Positions 34,019 through 42,567 of a DNA stretch of 64,000 nucleotides are shown piece by piece. The DNA is from Bin87 sp965220095. Its GTDB lineage: Bacteria; Chloroflexota; Dehalococcoidia; Lucifugimonadales; UBA3495. The translations under genes were made by a program, and so were the position numbers. Position 1 is the stretch's first letter. The number at the start of each line of letters is the position of its first letter. The notes under the pieces were generated by a model, which saw nothing but the letters and a program-made list of their open reading frames with translations, did not search any database and was not told the origin of the DNA. The stretch covers positions 248,001 through 312,000 of the forward strand of contig OZ244805.1 in the NCBI GenBank assembly GCA_965220095.1, in the 5' to 3' direction.

Positions 34019-34870
34019 ATGGACGATGCCGCCAAAGTTGCACTGATCCGGCGCTTGTCGGGAGACATTCACCGGCGCTTATCCAACGGGCCCGCCGCAG
34101 CGCTCAACGGGCCGTCGGCTTGCTCTGAGTGGGACGTGGGTACGGTTGCCGCGCATCTGGCCGGCGGTGCGGTTCGGCAACGGGAAAGTATGCTGCGCGG
34201 TTTGGGCGGCGAGGGTGGCGCCCCTGAAGGCGAGAGCGCCCGACCGACTCCCGACCAGGTGCAGCAGTCCAACGCGGTGAACAACGCCCAGATGCGCGCC
34301 GAATTCGGCGACGCCCTGCTCGATAATTTCCAGGCGGCATACGAGGCGCTGGACCAGACGCTACAGGCGTGGACCAACTGGTCGATAGGCTGCTGGCACC
34401 GCCGGCGCGGGACGATTTCGGCCAGCAGCTACCTGGACCTGCGTATCCAGGAGCTGGTGATTCACGACTGGGATATGCGCTCCGGCGATACCGGCCAAGG
34501 CGACCTGGACGCGGATGGAGCGGTGGCCCTGTTGCCGGCATCCGAGATGTGGTATCAACTGTGCTTCCGGCCAACTGCGCCGCTGACGACCCCGTTCGTC
34601 TATCGCATGGATATAGGCGCCGACGGCGGAGCCTCCCTGCGCCACGATGTGATAGTTACCGGAGACAGTTTCTCGGTGGTGGAACCTTCGGCGCAACGAG
34701 AAGCGCAGCTCACCATCCGTTGCGACGCCGGCACATATCTGTTGTGCCTGTACAACCGGGTGGACTGGAATACCGCCAAGCGCGCCGGCCGCGTTGGGGT
34801 ATCCCAAACTGCCGATACCATTGCCCACGTCGGCCTCCGCAACCTGGGCCGCTGGTTTGGCGGTCTATAG
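34019..34870 (+). CDS. DinB-like/TIGR03083 family protein, paralogue 1
   Basis: A 283-residue protein of the maleylpyruvate isomerase N-terminal/TIGR03083 group. The N-terminal four-helix bundle carries SACSEWDVGTVAAHLAGG with a metal-binding His, and RIQELVIHDWDMRSGD supplies further His/Asp ligands. A C-terminal SCP2-like domain follows (LTIRCDAGTYLLCLYNR). In Actinobacteria such enzymes use mycothiol; in this organism the thiol is unknown. GGGAGG precedes the ATG. The next gene is a paralogue 18 bp away. Confidence 0.85.
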   Translation: MDDAAKVALIRRLSGDIHRRLSNGPAAALNGPSACSEWDVGTVAAHLAGGAVRQRESMLRGLGGEGGAPEGESARPTPDQVQQSNAVNNAQMRAEFGDALLDNFQAAYEALDQTLQAWTNWSIGCWHRRRGTISASSYLDLRIQELVIHDWDMRSGDTGQGDLDADGAVALLPASEMWYQLCFRPTAPLTTPFVYRMDIGADGGASLRHDVIVTGDSFSVVEPSAQREAQLTIRCDAGTYLLCLYNRVDWNTAKRAGRVGVSQTADTIAHVGLRNLGRWFGGL

Positions 34871-34888
34871 GACACCGGAGGAACTGCA

Positions 34889-35770
34889 ATGACATCATAT
34901 GACCAGACCATTATCGAAGAGATTACCATCCGCAACGAGGTGGACGTAATCCGCGAGCTGGCCAACGGACTCCACGAATTCCTGGTCGGCAAAACCGATG
35001 CGGACTTGGGCCGTCAATCTGCCTGCGATGCCTGGACGGTACGCGATGTGGCCGGCCACCTGACTAATCGGGCCGAACGGCAAATCGCCAGCATGACCCG
35101 AGGGCGCTCCGGCGACTCAGGTGCCCCGGACGGGTTCAGCGCCCCGTCCGACAACATGGCAATGTCGGCGGCCAACGCCGATGCCGATGTTGCTTACACG
35201 CAGTCAATGGGGGATGCCCTGCTCCCCACTTTTGAGCAGCGCTATCAGGAATTATCCGCCCTGCTGGACAGCTTCAGCGGCGACGAATGGCACAGCCCGT
35301 GCTGGCACCCGCGACGGGGCGCCATGACCGCTCGCGAGTACGTGAGCCAGCGCATCCAGGAGCTGGCGGTACACGATTGGGATATGCGCAGCGCATTCGA
35401 CCCCAACGCCGGCTTGTACCCGGACGCCGAGCCGGTGCTGCTGGGCATGGTACCCCACTGGCTGCGCACGGCCTACAACCCGTCGCAGGAACCGCCGGAC
35501 GGAACCGTCCGCTACCGTTTCGACCTGTCCGATGCGCCGGCGCTTGACGTGGTGGTGAATCCGGACGGCGTGGAAGTCGGCAGCAACCTGCACGCCGACC
35601 CGGACACGATTGACGCCGTGGTGTCCAGCGACGCCAACACCTTCCTGCTGCTCGCCTACGGCCGCCTGAAGCTGGACGTGGCGCTGGTCTCAGGAAGAAT
35701 CCGCCTCGGCGGCGGCGGCGAAACCGCAGCCCTGCTCCACCGCTTCACCCGCTGGATGGTCGGGTTTTAG
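34889..35770 (+). CDS. DinB-like/TIGR03083 family protein, paralogue 2
   Basis: A 293-residue paralogue of the preceding gene with the same two-domain order: SACDAWTVRDVAGHLTNRAERQ, the central SPCWHPRRGAMTAREYVSQRIQELAVHDWDMRSAF, and the C-terminal SCP2-like part ending LLLAYGRLKLDVALVSGRIRLGG. Metal-ligand His residues are preserved. CGGAGGAA lies before the ATG. The pair probably arose by tandem duplication and is cotranscribed. Confidence 0.85.
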   Translation: MTSYDQTIIEEITIRNEVDVIRELANGLHEFLVGKTDADLGRQSACDAWTVRDVAGHLTNRAERQIASMTRGRSGDSGAPDGFSAPSDNMAMSAANADADVAYTQSMGDALLPTFEQRYQELSALLDSFSGDEWHSPCWHPRRGAMTAREYVSQRIQELAVHDWDMRSAFDPNAGLYPDAEPVLLGMVPHWLRTAYNPSQEPPDGTVRYRFDLSDAPALDVVVNPDGVEVGSNLHADPDTIDAVVSSDANTFLLLAYGRLKLDVALVSGRIRLGGGGETAALLHRFTRWMVGF

Positions 35771-35840
35771 AAACCGTAATACCAGAACCTCGTGCTATGA
35801 TGTTGACTGGCGGCGTAGAGTCAGCCCAAAGCATTTTACT

Positions 35841-38175
35841 CTACGTGGGGTTCTGGAGAAGATCGCCTAGTCGATTCGGCGGCCCCACGAAGGCTAATGT
35901 ACGTTGTACAAAACCCAGGAGTTCTATGGAATTGATTTCCTCGGTTTGCCATGCTGGGTTCGTGTCGTGATGGAATCGGTTGCCGTACTCGACAATGTCA
36001 CGAAGCTCTTGCATCGTATCGTTATTCAAGACCTCATCTGAACCGCCGACCTTATGATGGCAATCCGCGATGAACGGGCCGAGTAGTTTCCCCGGTGGGA
36101 AGTTACCGGGGCAAGCAACTCTGAGAAATCCCTCCAAGTGAAGGCGGATTGCTAGGGCTACTTCCTTCCTGGCCCCGGACTGACCAGCGGCATAATCTTG
36201 CAAGAGAAAGTACCGTTGATCATGCTCGGTAATCGAGTCCTGGTTTACATCCCAGGTGTGTATAGTAGATTCGTCTCCGTTCTGGGCTATTTCCAAAGGG
36301 AGGCACTCTTTGCGGTCCGCACCGCTCCATATAGTGCAAAGGAAGCGTTTATTATGTGACAGTACGATGATTTGTCCAGCTCGCTCAGCCAGGTTTCGCA
36401 CTGCTTGAACCGTGGTACAGAGAACGATGGTCGTCCAAGCTTGACATCGGGTCGTCTATGACGACTATTGTGTTGGCAAGATTAGGGTTATGGTCCAAAG
36501 ACGAGAAGAAAAGGGCAAGGGCGAGTGTGTTACGGTCACCAGCACTCAACGAATTGCGAAAGGAAGGCTCGCCTTGCGGATTTTTACTGCTCCTGACAGC
36601 GATAGGTGTGTTGTTGATGACCACGTTGTAGGTACAAGTAGACCCACCCCCACTCCCTATGTTTGCAGACACGAGGCTGTCGATACGAAAACCAGCATTA
36701 AACCGCTGGAGATAGGCGTTGACTCCAGTTTGTAATTTTGGAAACACGTTGGTCCGATATCCTTCGAGTGCATTTCTGGCTTCGGTTCTTTCTGCTTCTG
36801 TACGTGCCTTCGCTTCCTTCTCTTGCAGATAATCAGCGCATAAAAGAGCGATTTCCTGGGAGAACCGGACTTTTGTTGCCGTCAGCTTGGTGAATTCAAT
36901 AAGGGTTTCTTCTTTGTTGGCCGTCTCTGCCTGCTTTTTAACTGCTCGAATTGCATCGTTAGAAAGGACCAGCGCGTCGCTGACGGTCTTAATCTCCTGC
37001 CTATAGTCGTTATGGGCACCGAGAGTATCCAGTGCCTGTTCACTCAGCTCCTGTTGTTCCAACGGAGCGGCTTGTTTGGTTTTTAACAGTTCAACAACTG
37101 CTTGTCGCGCCGTGTTCCAGCCCCGCACAATAGCTTCTGTGTCTATCTCGATTGGCAGCACATCACAGTAGTTGGCCCAAAACTGTCCCAACTGCCTAGC
37201 TGTTCCGACCGTCCGCTCAAAAGCTGCCTGCTTGCCATCTGCGTGAGTGCTGTCTATATCCTTGATCATCTCAGCTATGTCCAGCTTCAACTGAGCATAG
37301 CCTTCACTGAAATAGGCGCGGTAATGGGCGATCAAATCCAAGCCGGTAAGGTCCTGACCGCAGAATGGGCAGGTTCCATCACTAGCTTGGACCCCACGCC
37401 TCATGCCGTCAGCGACCCAAGACTCTCCACCTTCACCCAAGGTTTGAACGTGCGTCTGAACTTGAGCTTCTGCTGCCTTATCAAGGCCTTGCAGGTCCGT
37501 TAACAGGATTTGCCTTATGGCCTCGATGTCAAATTCTGGTAGTTCAATGGCTTCTAACAAAGAGGCAGTCCGCACTGGATCTTGGTTGTTTGCAGTCATC
37601 AACGCACGGCCGGCCGCCTCTATTTTGTCATCGATGTCTGTCAGTTCAGGGAGAGCACAGAATTCGTCCACAGAAAGTCCGCCGCGAGAACCATCGGGAA
37701 TCGCTTTAGATTTTTCGTTCAAGGCAGTGTTATGCAGATTGATGCGAGCTACCGTGTCCTGGAGACAACGGTTAAGTGTGACACCCTCGTCGCCAAGTAT
37801 GAGTTCATGTAGGTTCTGTCGGTGATGAGCTTCCACATCGAGCCCGGAATGTACGTTTTCATCCACGAAAACATCGTCATAAATCTTCAGATCGGGTAGG
37901 GTCCTATTCCAGGCACCATTTTGAAACATCACGTTGGACGGTTCGCCTTCACAGTCAAGAACGATATGCGGAGGTTGCTGAGACCCAAGCCTCCACCGTT
38001 CGGCGATGGGCAATGGGTCCCCTGTCGCCAATGATCGCAATACGGCAGCGAGCGTGGTTTTGCCACGTGCATTGTCGGCATAAATGAGCGCCAATCGCTT
38101 GAGGTCAAGCGACGCAGCAGCGTTATCCGAGCCGAATGTTCCGATATTTCGGAGCAACTTGATGCAACGGATCAT
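35841..38175 (-). pseudogene. AAA_13-type coiled-coil ATPase (RloC/PrrC-like), frameshifted
   Basis: Two frames form one gene of about 780 residues. The first starts at ATG 38175 (MIRCIKLLRNIGTF, GAGG upstream) and has Walker A DNARGKTTLA, a central coiled coil with a zinc-hook-like CPFCGQDL, the ABC signature-like LSAGDRNTLALALFF and Walker B IVVIDDPMSSLDDH. A one-base loss near 36415-36425 ends it early; the next frame continues without gap (TTVQAVRNLAERAGQIIVLSHNKRFL) and ends with the AAA_13 tail (LHLEGFLRVACP...LRDIVEYGNRFHHD). The family includes anticodon nucleases and other phage-defence ATPases. The DNA is more AT-rich than its neighbours, suggesting transfer. No slippery site is visible. 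Confidence 0.82.
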
Positions 38176-38308
38176 TATCTGAACCTCGTAGTGATCTGGG
38201 TTACCCAAGAGAATTTGCAACTTGCCGCATACTGAGGATGGTGGCGGTGATCGGGGCTATTATTCGTTGATCGCAATCCAAAATATGATAGCTGTGCTAT
38301 TTTACCCC

Positions 38309-39013
38309 CTACTCCACCTTCCGCGCCACCAGCAGGCCGTCCTCCCGGCTTACTCGCATGGCGAAGTTGTAGCGGTCTACTTCCAGGGCCAGCGACACAT
38401 CCCGTGGGTGAAACTGAGGCTGTGCGTCGTCGAAGAATTTTTGGGTTGCGCCGCCGGACATGATTAGGTTGCGGAGGGCTTCCGGATCCGGGTTGCGACC
38501 CTCCAGGCGGTTGCGTAGATACAGGGCGCAGTGTTCGTCCTCGTCGGAGCGGGTTGCGCCCTGGTCGCCCATTGCCAGGATGGTTACTCGTTCCGGCAAC
38601 GGGTTTTCCGAAAGCAATGCCCGCGCGGTCGCGCCCGCCACCACGAACGAGGTTACGTAGATGGGACCGCAACCGGCGGCTCCGGCGGCGGCGGTGCCCA
38701 CGGTGCCGGCGCGGGTGGACTGGACGACGGCTTTGCCGGTGAAGTCGATGGACGATGCTTCGTAGGGGGAGTTGCCGTAGTCAAACCCGTCCGGGCGCTG
38801 GCCGCCGACCTCACCCATCAGGATGTCGGCGATGGCGGGGTTGCACTGCCGAATGGCCAACGCCTCTTCGACCTCGGCAACCAGAGTGATGCGTTCGGCC
38901 CCGCGGTCGAAAGCGATAGCCGCAGTGGTAAAGGCGCGGAATACGTCTATGACCAAAGCGGCGCCCTGGGCTTCCTGGGCATCGCGGGTGAGGCTGCCGA
39001 TGCGGATTTCCAT
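38309..39013 (-). CDS. comB: 2-phosphosulfolactate phosphatase family protein
   Basis: A 234-residue ComB homologue. In methanogens ComB makes sulfolactate for coenzyme M; in bacteria the role is usually unknown. Matching segments are ALVIDVFRAFTTAAIAFDRGAE, MGEVGGQRPDGFDYGNSP, VVQSTRAGTVGTAAA and ILAMGDQGATRSDEDEHCALYLRNRL. ATG 39013 has GGAGG nine bases upstream. No other coenzyme M genes are in the window. Confidence 0.88.
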   Translation of the reverse strand: MEIRIGSLTRDAQEAQGAALVIDVFRAFTTAAIAFDRGAERITLVAEVEEALAIRQCNPAIADILMGEVGGQRPDGFDYGNSPYEASSIDFTGKAVVQSTRAGTVGTAAAGAAGCGPIYVTSFVVAGATARALLSENPLPERVTILAMGDQGATRSDEDEHCALYLRNRLEGRNPDPEALRNLIMSGGATQKFFDDAQPQFHPRDVSLALEVDRYNFAMRVSREDGLLVARKVE

Positions 39014-39143
39014 GTTGTTAGCCTCCGTGAATCCCATATTTACCTGGATAAACAGGATGAACGGGATAAACAGGATATTTCCTTTTTGAGATGCCGAACT
39101 GTATCTTGTCCATCCTATTTATCCATGCCGGCAATATGGACTG

Positions 39144-40091
39144 CTAGCCGGTTTTGACTAGTTTTTGGAGGGAGCGTACCTCCCGCGGCGGGGTGAGGTG
39201 CTGACCGGTGTGTGTCCACGAGACTTCCGCCACATAGATGTTGCCGGCAGAATCGAGGCAGACGCCGTGAGGGGCGATGAACTGGCCGGCCGCTTCACCC
39301 TCCGGGCCGTCGCCAACCCTGGCCTGGAGGCGGCCGTCGGTGTCGTAAACACTGACTCGCGGCCCCAAGCCGGTGGCCTGATCGTTGGCCCCGATGGCCG
39401 CTCCCAGCTCGCCGAGATAAACGAGGTCGGCCGCCTGGTCGATATACAGCCCGCACGGACGCGCCATATCGGTCCACTGGCCCAGGAACGTGCCATCGGA
39501 GTTGAACACCTGCACACGGTGGTTCTCACGGTCGGCCAAAAAGACGCGGCCGGTGCGGTCGGTGCCTATGTTGTGGGCGATATTGAACTGGCCGGGGCCG
39601 TTGCCCGACTCACCCCAGGAGAACAGATGTCGCCCGTCGGGGCTGTACTTGTGAATGCGGGCATTGCCGTAGCCGTCGGAGACGAAGAAATCGCCGTTGC
39701 GCGGGTCGATGGCAACGTGGGTGCAGCGGTTGAACGGGTCGCCGGACATGAACGGCGCCGGATGTCCGCTGGTTCCCAGCGTCAGCAGCACTTCGCCGTC
39801 CAGCGTGCACTTGCGAACCGTGTGGTCGCCGTCGTCGGTGCAAAACATGTTGCCATCCGGCGACATCGTGATGCCGTGAGCACGGGGAAACACGCCCTCG
39901 CCCCATGACTTGATAAAGTTGCCATCCCGGTCAAAAACCATCATCGGATGATCGCCGCGATTGAAGGCGTAGACATTGTCGTTCTCGTCGCAACCGACGG
40001 CAGCAACCTCTTTGAACGCAAAACCGGTGGGCAGCTGGCCCCAGCCTTCCTGCACGGCGTAGGTGTATTGACCTTCTCCGATAGTTACCAT
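39144..40091 (-). CDS. NHL-repeat beta-propeller protein
   Basis: A 315-residue protein made of NHL repeats: VYAFNRGDHPMMVFDRDGNFIKSW, RAHGITMSPDGNMFCTDDGDHTVRKCTLDGEVL, FVSDGYGNARIHKYSPDGRHLFSWG, FLADRENHRVQVFNSDGTFLGQW and the C-terminal PHGVCLDSAGNIYVAEVS. It resembles the peptidylamidoglycolate lyase-type propellers, but no export signal is seen. ATG 40091 is preceded by GGAGG. Function unknown; NHL proteins of this kind are common in SAR202-type genomes. Confidence 0.87.
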   Translation of the reverse strand: MVTIGEGQYTYAVQEGWGQLPTGFAFKEVAAVGCDENDNVYAFNRGDHPMMVFDRDGNFIKSWGEGVFPRAHGITMSPDGNMFCTDDGDHTVRKCTLDGEVLLTLGTSGHPAPFMSGDPFNRCTHVAIDPRNGDFFVSDGYGNARIHKYSPDGRHLFSWGESGNGPGQFNIAHNIGTDRTGRVFLADRENHRVQVFNSDGTFLGQWTDMARPCGLYIDQAADLVYLGELGAAIGANDQATGLGPRVSVYDTDGRLQARVGDGPEGEAAGQFIAPHGVCLDSAGNIYVAEVSWTHTGQHLTPPREVRSLQKLVKTG

Positions 40092-40311
40092 GTTGTGAGT
40101 CCTCCTGCGCTGGTTACGGTCAGTGAATAGATCCGGGCACTTGGGGTCGGCACGCACCGGCAGCGCCGGCGCTCCACGCATGGCGATTGTAACCCATTTC
40201 CGACTGCTGCCAGACTTCCCAGCCCGCTATGCTATGATTGCAACTGAACATGGGATTGTGAAGTTGGGACAATACCGAACGCTACGAGCCAAACGCTACG
40301 AGAGGTAAGTT

Positions 40312-41010
40312 ATGGCGGATCCGCGACGCGATTTTGTGAAATACACGTTCTTCCGGGTGCAACCCGAGTGGCGTCGCTTGGCATCGGCTGAACGCGACGC
40401 CGGCAAGGACGAGTTTGCGGCGGTGGCTGCCGAGTTTGCCGACCGTGTTTCGCTGAATACTTACAGTCTGGTGGGCACGCGCGGCGACGTCGACTTCATG
40501 CTGTGGGGAGTGTCTCCGGAGCTGGAACGCATTAACGAGCTGGCCGCGCAACTGAACCAGACGCGACTCGGCGGCTACCTGGAAACGCCTCACTCCTACC
40601 TGGGTATGACCCGACGGTCGCCGTACATCGACGACCACCAGCACGAGGGGCAAGAAGGTTCCGGCGATGCGGCGTCCATGCGGATCGTAGGGCGGCGCTA
40701 CCTGTTCATGTATCCCTTCTGGAAAACCCACGACTGGTACCAGCTTCCCAAAGAGGACCGCCAGGAACTGATGAACGAGCACTTCGTCATCGGGCACAAG
40801 TATCCCCAGGTGAAAATCTCCACGGCCTACTCATTCGGCCTGGACGACCCCGAGTTTGTGCTGGGCTTCGAAACCGACGAACCGGGAACATTCCTGGATC
40901 TGGTGATGGAACTGCGGGAATCCAAAGCCCGCCCCTACACGCTGCAAGACACGCCAATCTTCTCCTGCATCAACCGCCCCCTCCGCGACTGCCTGGAAGA
41001 CGCCGGGTAA
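40312..41010 (+). CDS. Chlorite dismutase family protein (HemQ/coproheme decarboxylase-like)
   Basis: A 232-residue protein. The second half is characteristic: YLFMYPFWKTHDWYQLPKEDRQELMNEHFVIGHKYPQVKISTAYSFGLDDPEFVLGFET, then LRESKARPYTLQDTPIFSCI. HemQ decarboxylates coproheme to haem b in Gram-positive-type pathways; the His in NEHFVIGHKYP is a candidate haem ligand. A true chlorite dismutase would need a distal Arg, which I cannot place with certainty. It starts at ATG 40312 and stands alone. Confidence 0.88.
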   Translation: MADPRRDFVKYTFFRVQPEWRRLASAERDAGKDEFAAVAAEFADRVSLNTYSLVGTRGDVDFMLWGVSPELERINELAAQLNQTRLGGYLETPHSYLGMTRRSPYIDDHQHEGQEGSGDAASMRIVGRRYLFMYPFWKTHDWYQLPKEDRQELMNEHFVIGHKYPQVKISTAYSFGLDDPEFVLGFETDEPGTFLDLVMELRESKARPYTLQDTPIFSCINRPLRDCLEDAG

Positions 41011-41239
41011 TTGGTAAGAGCGCCAATGGCGGGTACACAACTGACCAGCCCGACGTAGCATCCGCTGTACCGGACGGCCCGGCAACGGTGGGTGGCGACC
41101 CAGGCAGCCGCAGTTCATGGTACCGGCGCGGCCGCGCGTAGTCCGCAGGTTCCAAACCACCGCATAAACCGGTGATTCTCAATGACAAACGGCCCCGCAG
41201 AAATACGGAGCCGTGCTTCTTTCGTATGTGCGTTGGTAG

Positions 41240-42448
41240 TTACCGCAGCGCCAGCATTCGTTCCAGGGCTACCAGGGATTCCCGCTGCATCTGGTCTGGC
41301 ACCTTGATGCGGTTCACCACCTCTCCGGCGACCAGGCTTTCCAGCGTCCACAGCAGGTAAGCAGGATGGATGCGGTACATGGTTGAGCAGGGGCAACTCA
41401 CCGGATCCAGGCAGAACACCGTCTTGTCGGGGTTGTTCTTGGCCAGACGGTTCACCAGGCTGATCTCGGTGCCTACGGCCCAGGCCGATCCCGCCGGCGC
41501 CTCGTTGATGGTCTTGCGGATAAACTCGGTCGAGCCGTTCAGATCGGCGGCCTGCACCGTCTCCATCGTACACTCGGGATGCACCAGCACGGTGATGTCC
41601 GGGTAGCGCTCGCGGGCGGACTCGATTTGTTTGACGGTGAACCGGGTGTGGACGGAGCAATGGCCCTGCCACAGCACCATCTTGGCGGCCCGCAGCTGCT
41701 CTGGTGTGTTGCCGCCCATCGCCTTGAAGGGATTCCAGACGACCATTTCGTCCAGACCAATGCCCAGCTTGAGGGCGGTGTTACGTCCCAGATGCTGGTC
41801 GGGCAGGAACAGGACGCGGTCGGCATCCTGAAAGGCCCATTCCAGCACGGCGGTCGCGTTGGACGAGGTGCAGACTGCGCCCCCGTTGCGACCGCAAAGG
41901 GCTTTGATTGCGGCCACGGAGTTCATATAGGTAACCGGCACGATCCCGCCGTGATCACCCAGCACATCCTGGAGGTCTTCCCAGCCGTCTTCCACGTCCT
42001 GAATTGGAGCCATGTCGGCCATGGAACAGCCGGCGGTAATGTTGGGCAGGATGACCTGCTGATGTTCGCCGGCCAGGATGCGGGCGGTTTCAGCCATGAA
42101 GTGCACGCCGCAGAAAATGATGAAATCAGCCTCCGAACGGGACGCCGCTTCCTGACTGAGCAGGAAGGAATCACCCTGGAAATCCGCATACTTGATGATT
42201 TCATCGCGCTGATAGTGATGCCCCAGCACCGTAACCGACTCGCCCAGAGTGCGCCGGGCGGCAGCAATCCGCTCGTCCAGCTCAGCGGGTGAGCAGGCCA
42301 GATACTCGCCGGGAATCTTTTGCCAGCGGACGTTTATCGCAATCTCTTCAGCCAGTGATTTGGCCGGCAGTTCGTCCTCGGGACGGCAGAAAGCGGCGTG
42401 CTCGATTTCGGTCAGGGGTATGGTGGGTTGCCGCGTTCGGGTAACCAT
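41240..42448 (-). CDS. nadA: Quinolinate synthase
   Basis: A 402-residue NadA, which condenses iminoaspartate with dihydroxyacetone phosphate to quinolinate in NAD synthesis using a 4Fe-4S cluster. It has VTVLGHHYQRDEI, IIFCGVHFMAETARIL, PNITAGCSMADM, YMNSVAAIKAL...GAVCTSSNA, HPECTMETVQAAD and DPVSCPCSTMYRIHP, with the cluster cysteines among them. A GGAGG lies 11 bases upstream. nadB and nadC are not in the window. A possible operator precedes it. Confidence 0.95.
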   Translation of the reverse strand: MVTRTRQPTIPLTEIEHAAFCRPEDELPAKSLAEEIAINVRWQKIPGEYLACSPAELDERIAAARRTLGESVTVLGHHYQRDEIIKYADFQGDSFLLSQEAASRSEADFIIFCGVHFMAETARILAGEHQQVILPNITAGCSMADMAPIQDVEDGWEDLQDVLGDHGGIVPVTYMNSVAAIKALCGRNGGAVCTSSNATAVLEWAFQDADRVLFLPDQHLGRNTALKLGIGLDEMVVWNPFKAMGGNTPEQLRAAKMVLWQGHCSVHTRFTVKQIESARERYPDITVLVHPECTMETVQAADLNGSTEFIRKTINEAPAGSAWAVGTEISLVNRLAKNNPDKTVFCLDPVSCPCSTMYRIHPAYLLWTLESLVAGEVVNRIKVPDQMQRESLVALERMLALR

Positions 42449-42465
42449 TTATGCGGCCTCCTTAT

Positions 42466-42493
42466 TTGTAAACCTGTGTGCTAAATTTCACAA
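42466..42493. promoter_or_regulatory. Imperfect palindrome upstream of nadA, possible operator
   Basis: TTGTAAACC and ATTTCACAA flank a 10-base spacer, giving the inverted half sites TTGT(A/G)AA. The stretch is strikingly AT-rich for this genome and ends 17 bases before the nadA start. No identified regulator. Confidence 0.3.
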
Positions 42494-42567
42494 TTAATTT
42501 GTACCGGATACACGTCGGTCAGTGTGCGTCGAAGCTACGTTGGCCAGTTAGCGGCTCGGGATGCCAG

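Noticed and set aside
36385..36430. Programmed frameshift in the AAA_13 ATPase
   Set aside because: No slippery heptamer or homopolymer is present at the junction; a mutation or assembly error is more likely.
41180..41215. Terminator hairpin between the HemQ-like gene and nadA
   Set aside because: An ACGGC/GCCGT pairing exists but has mismatches and no U-run.
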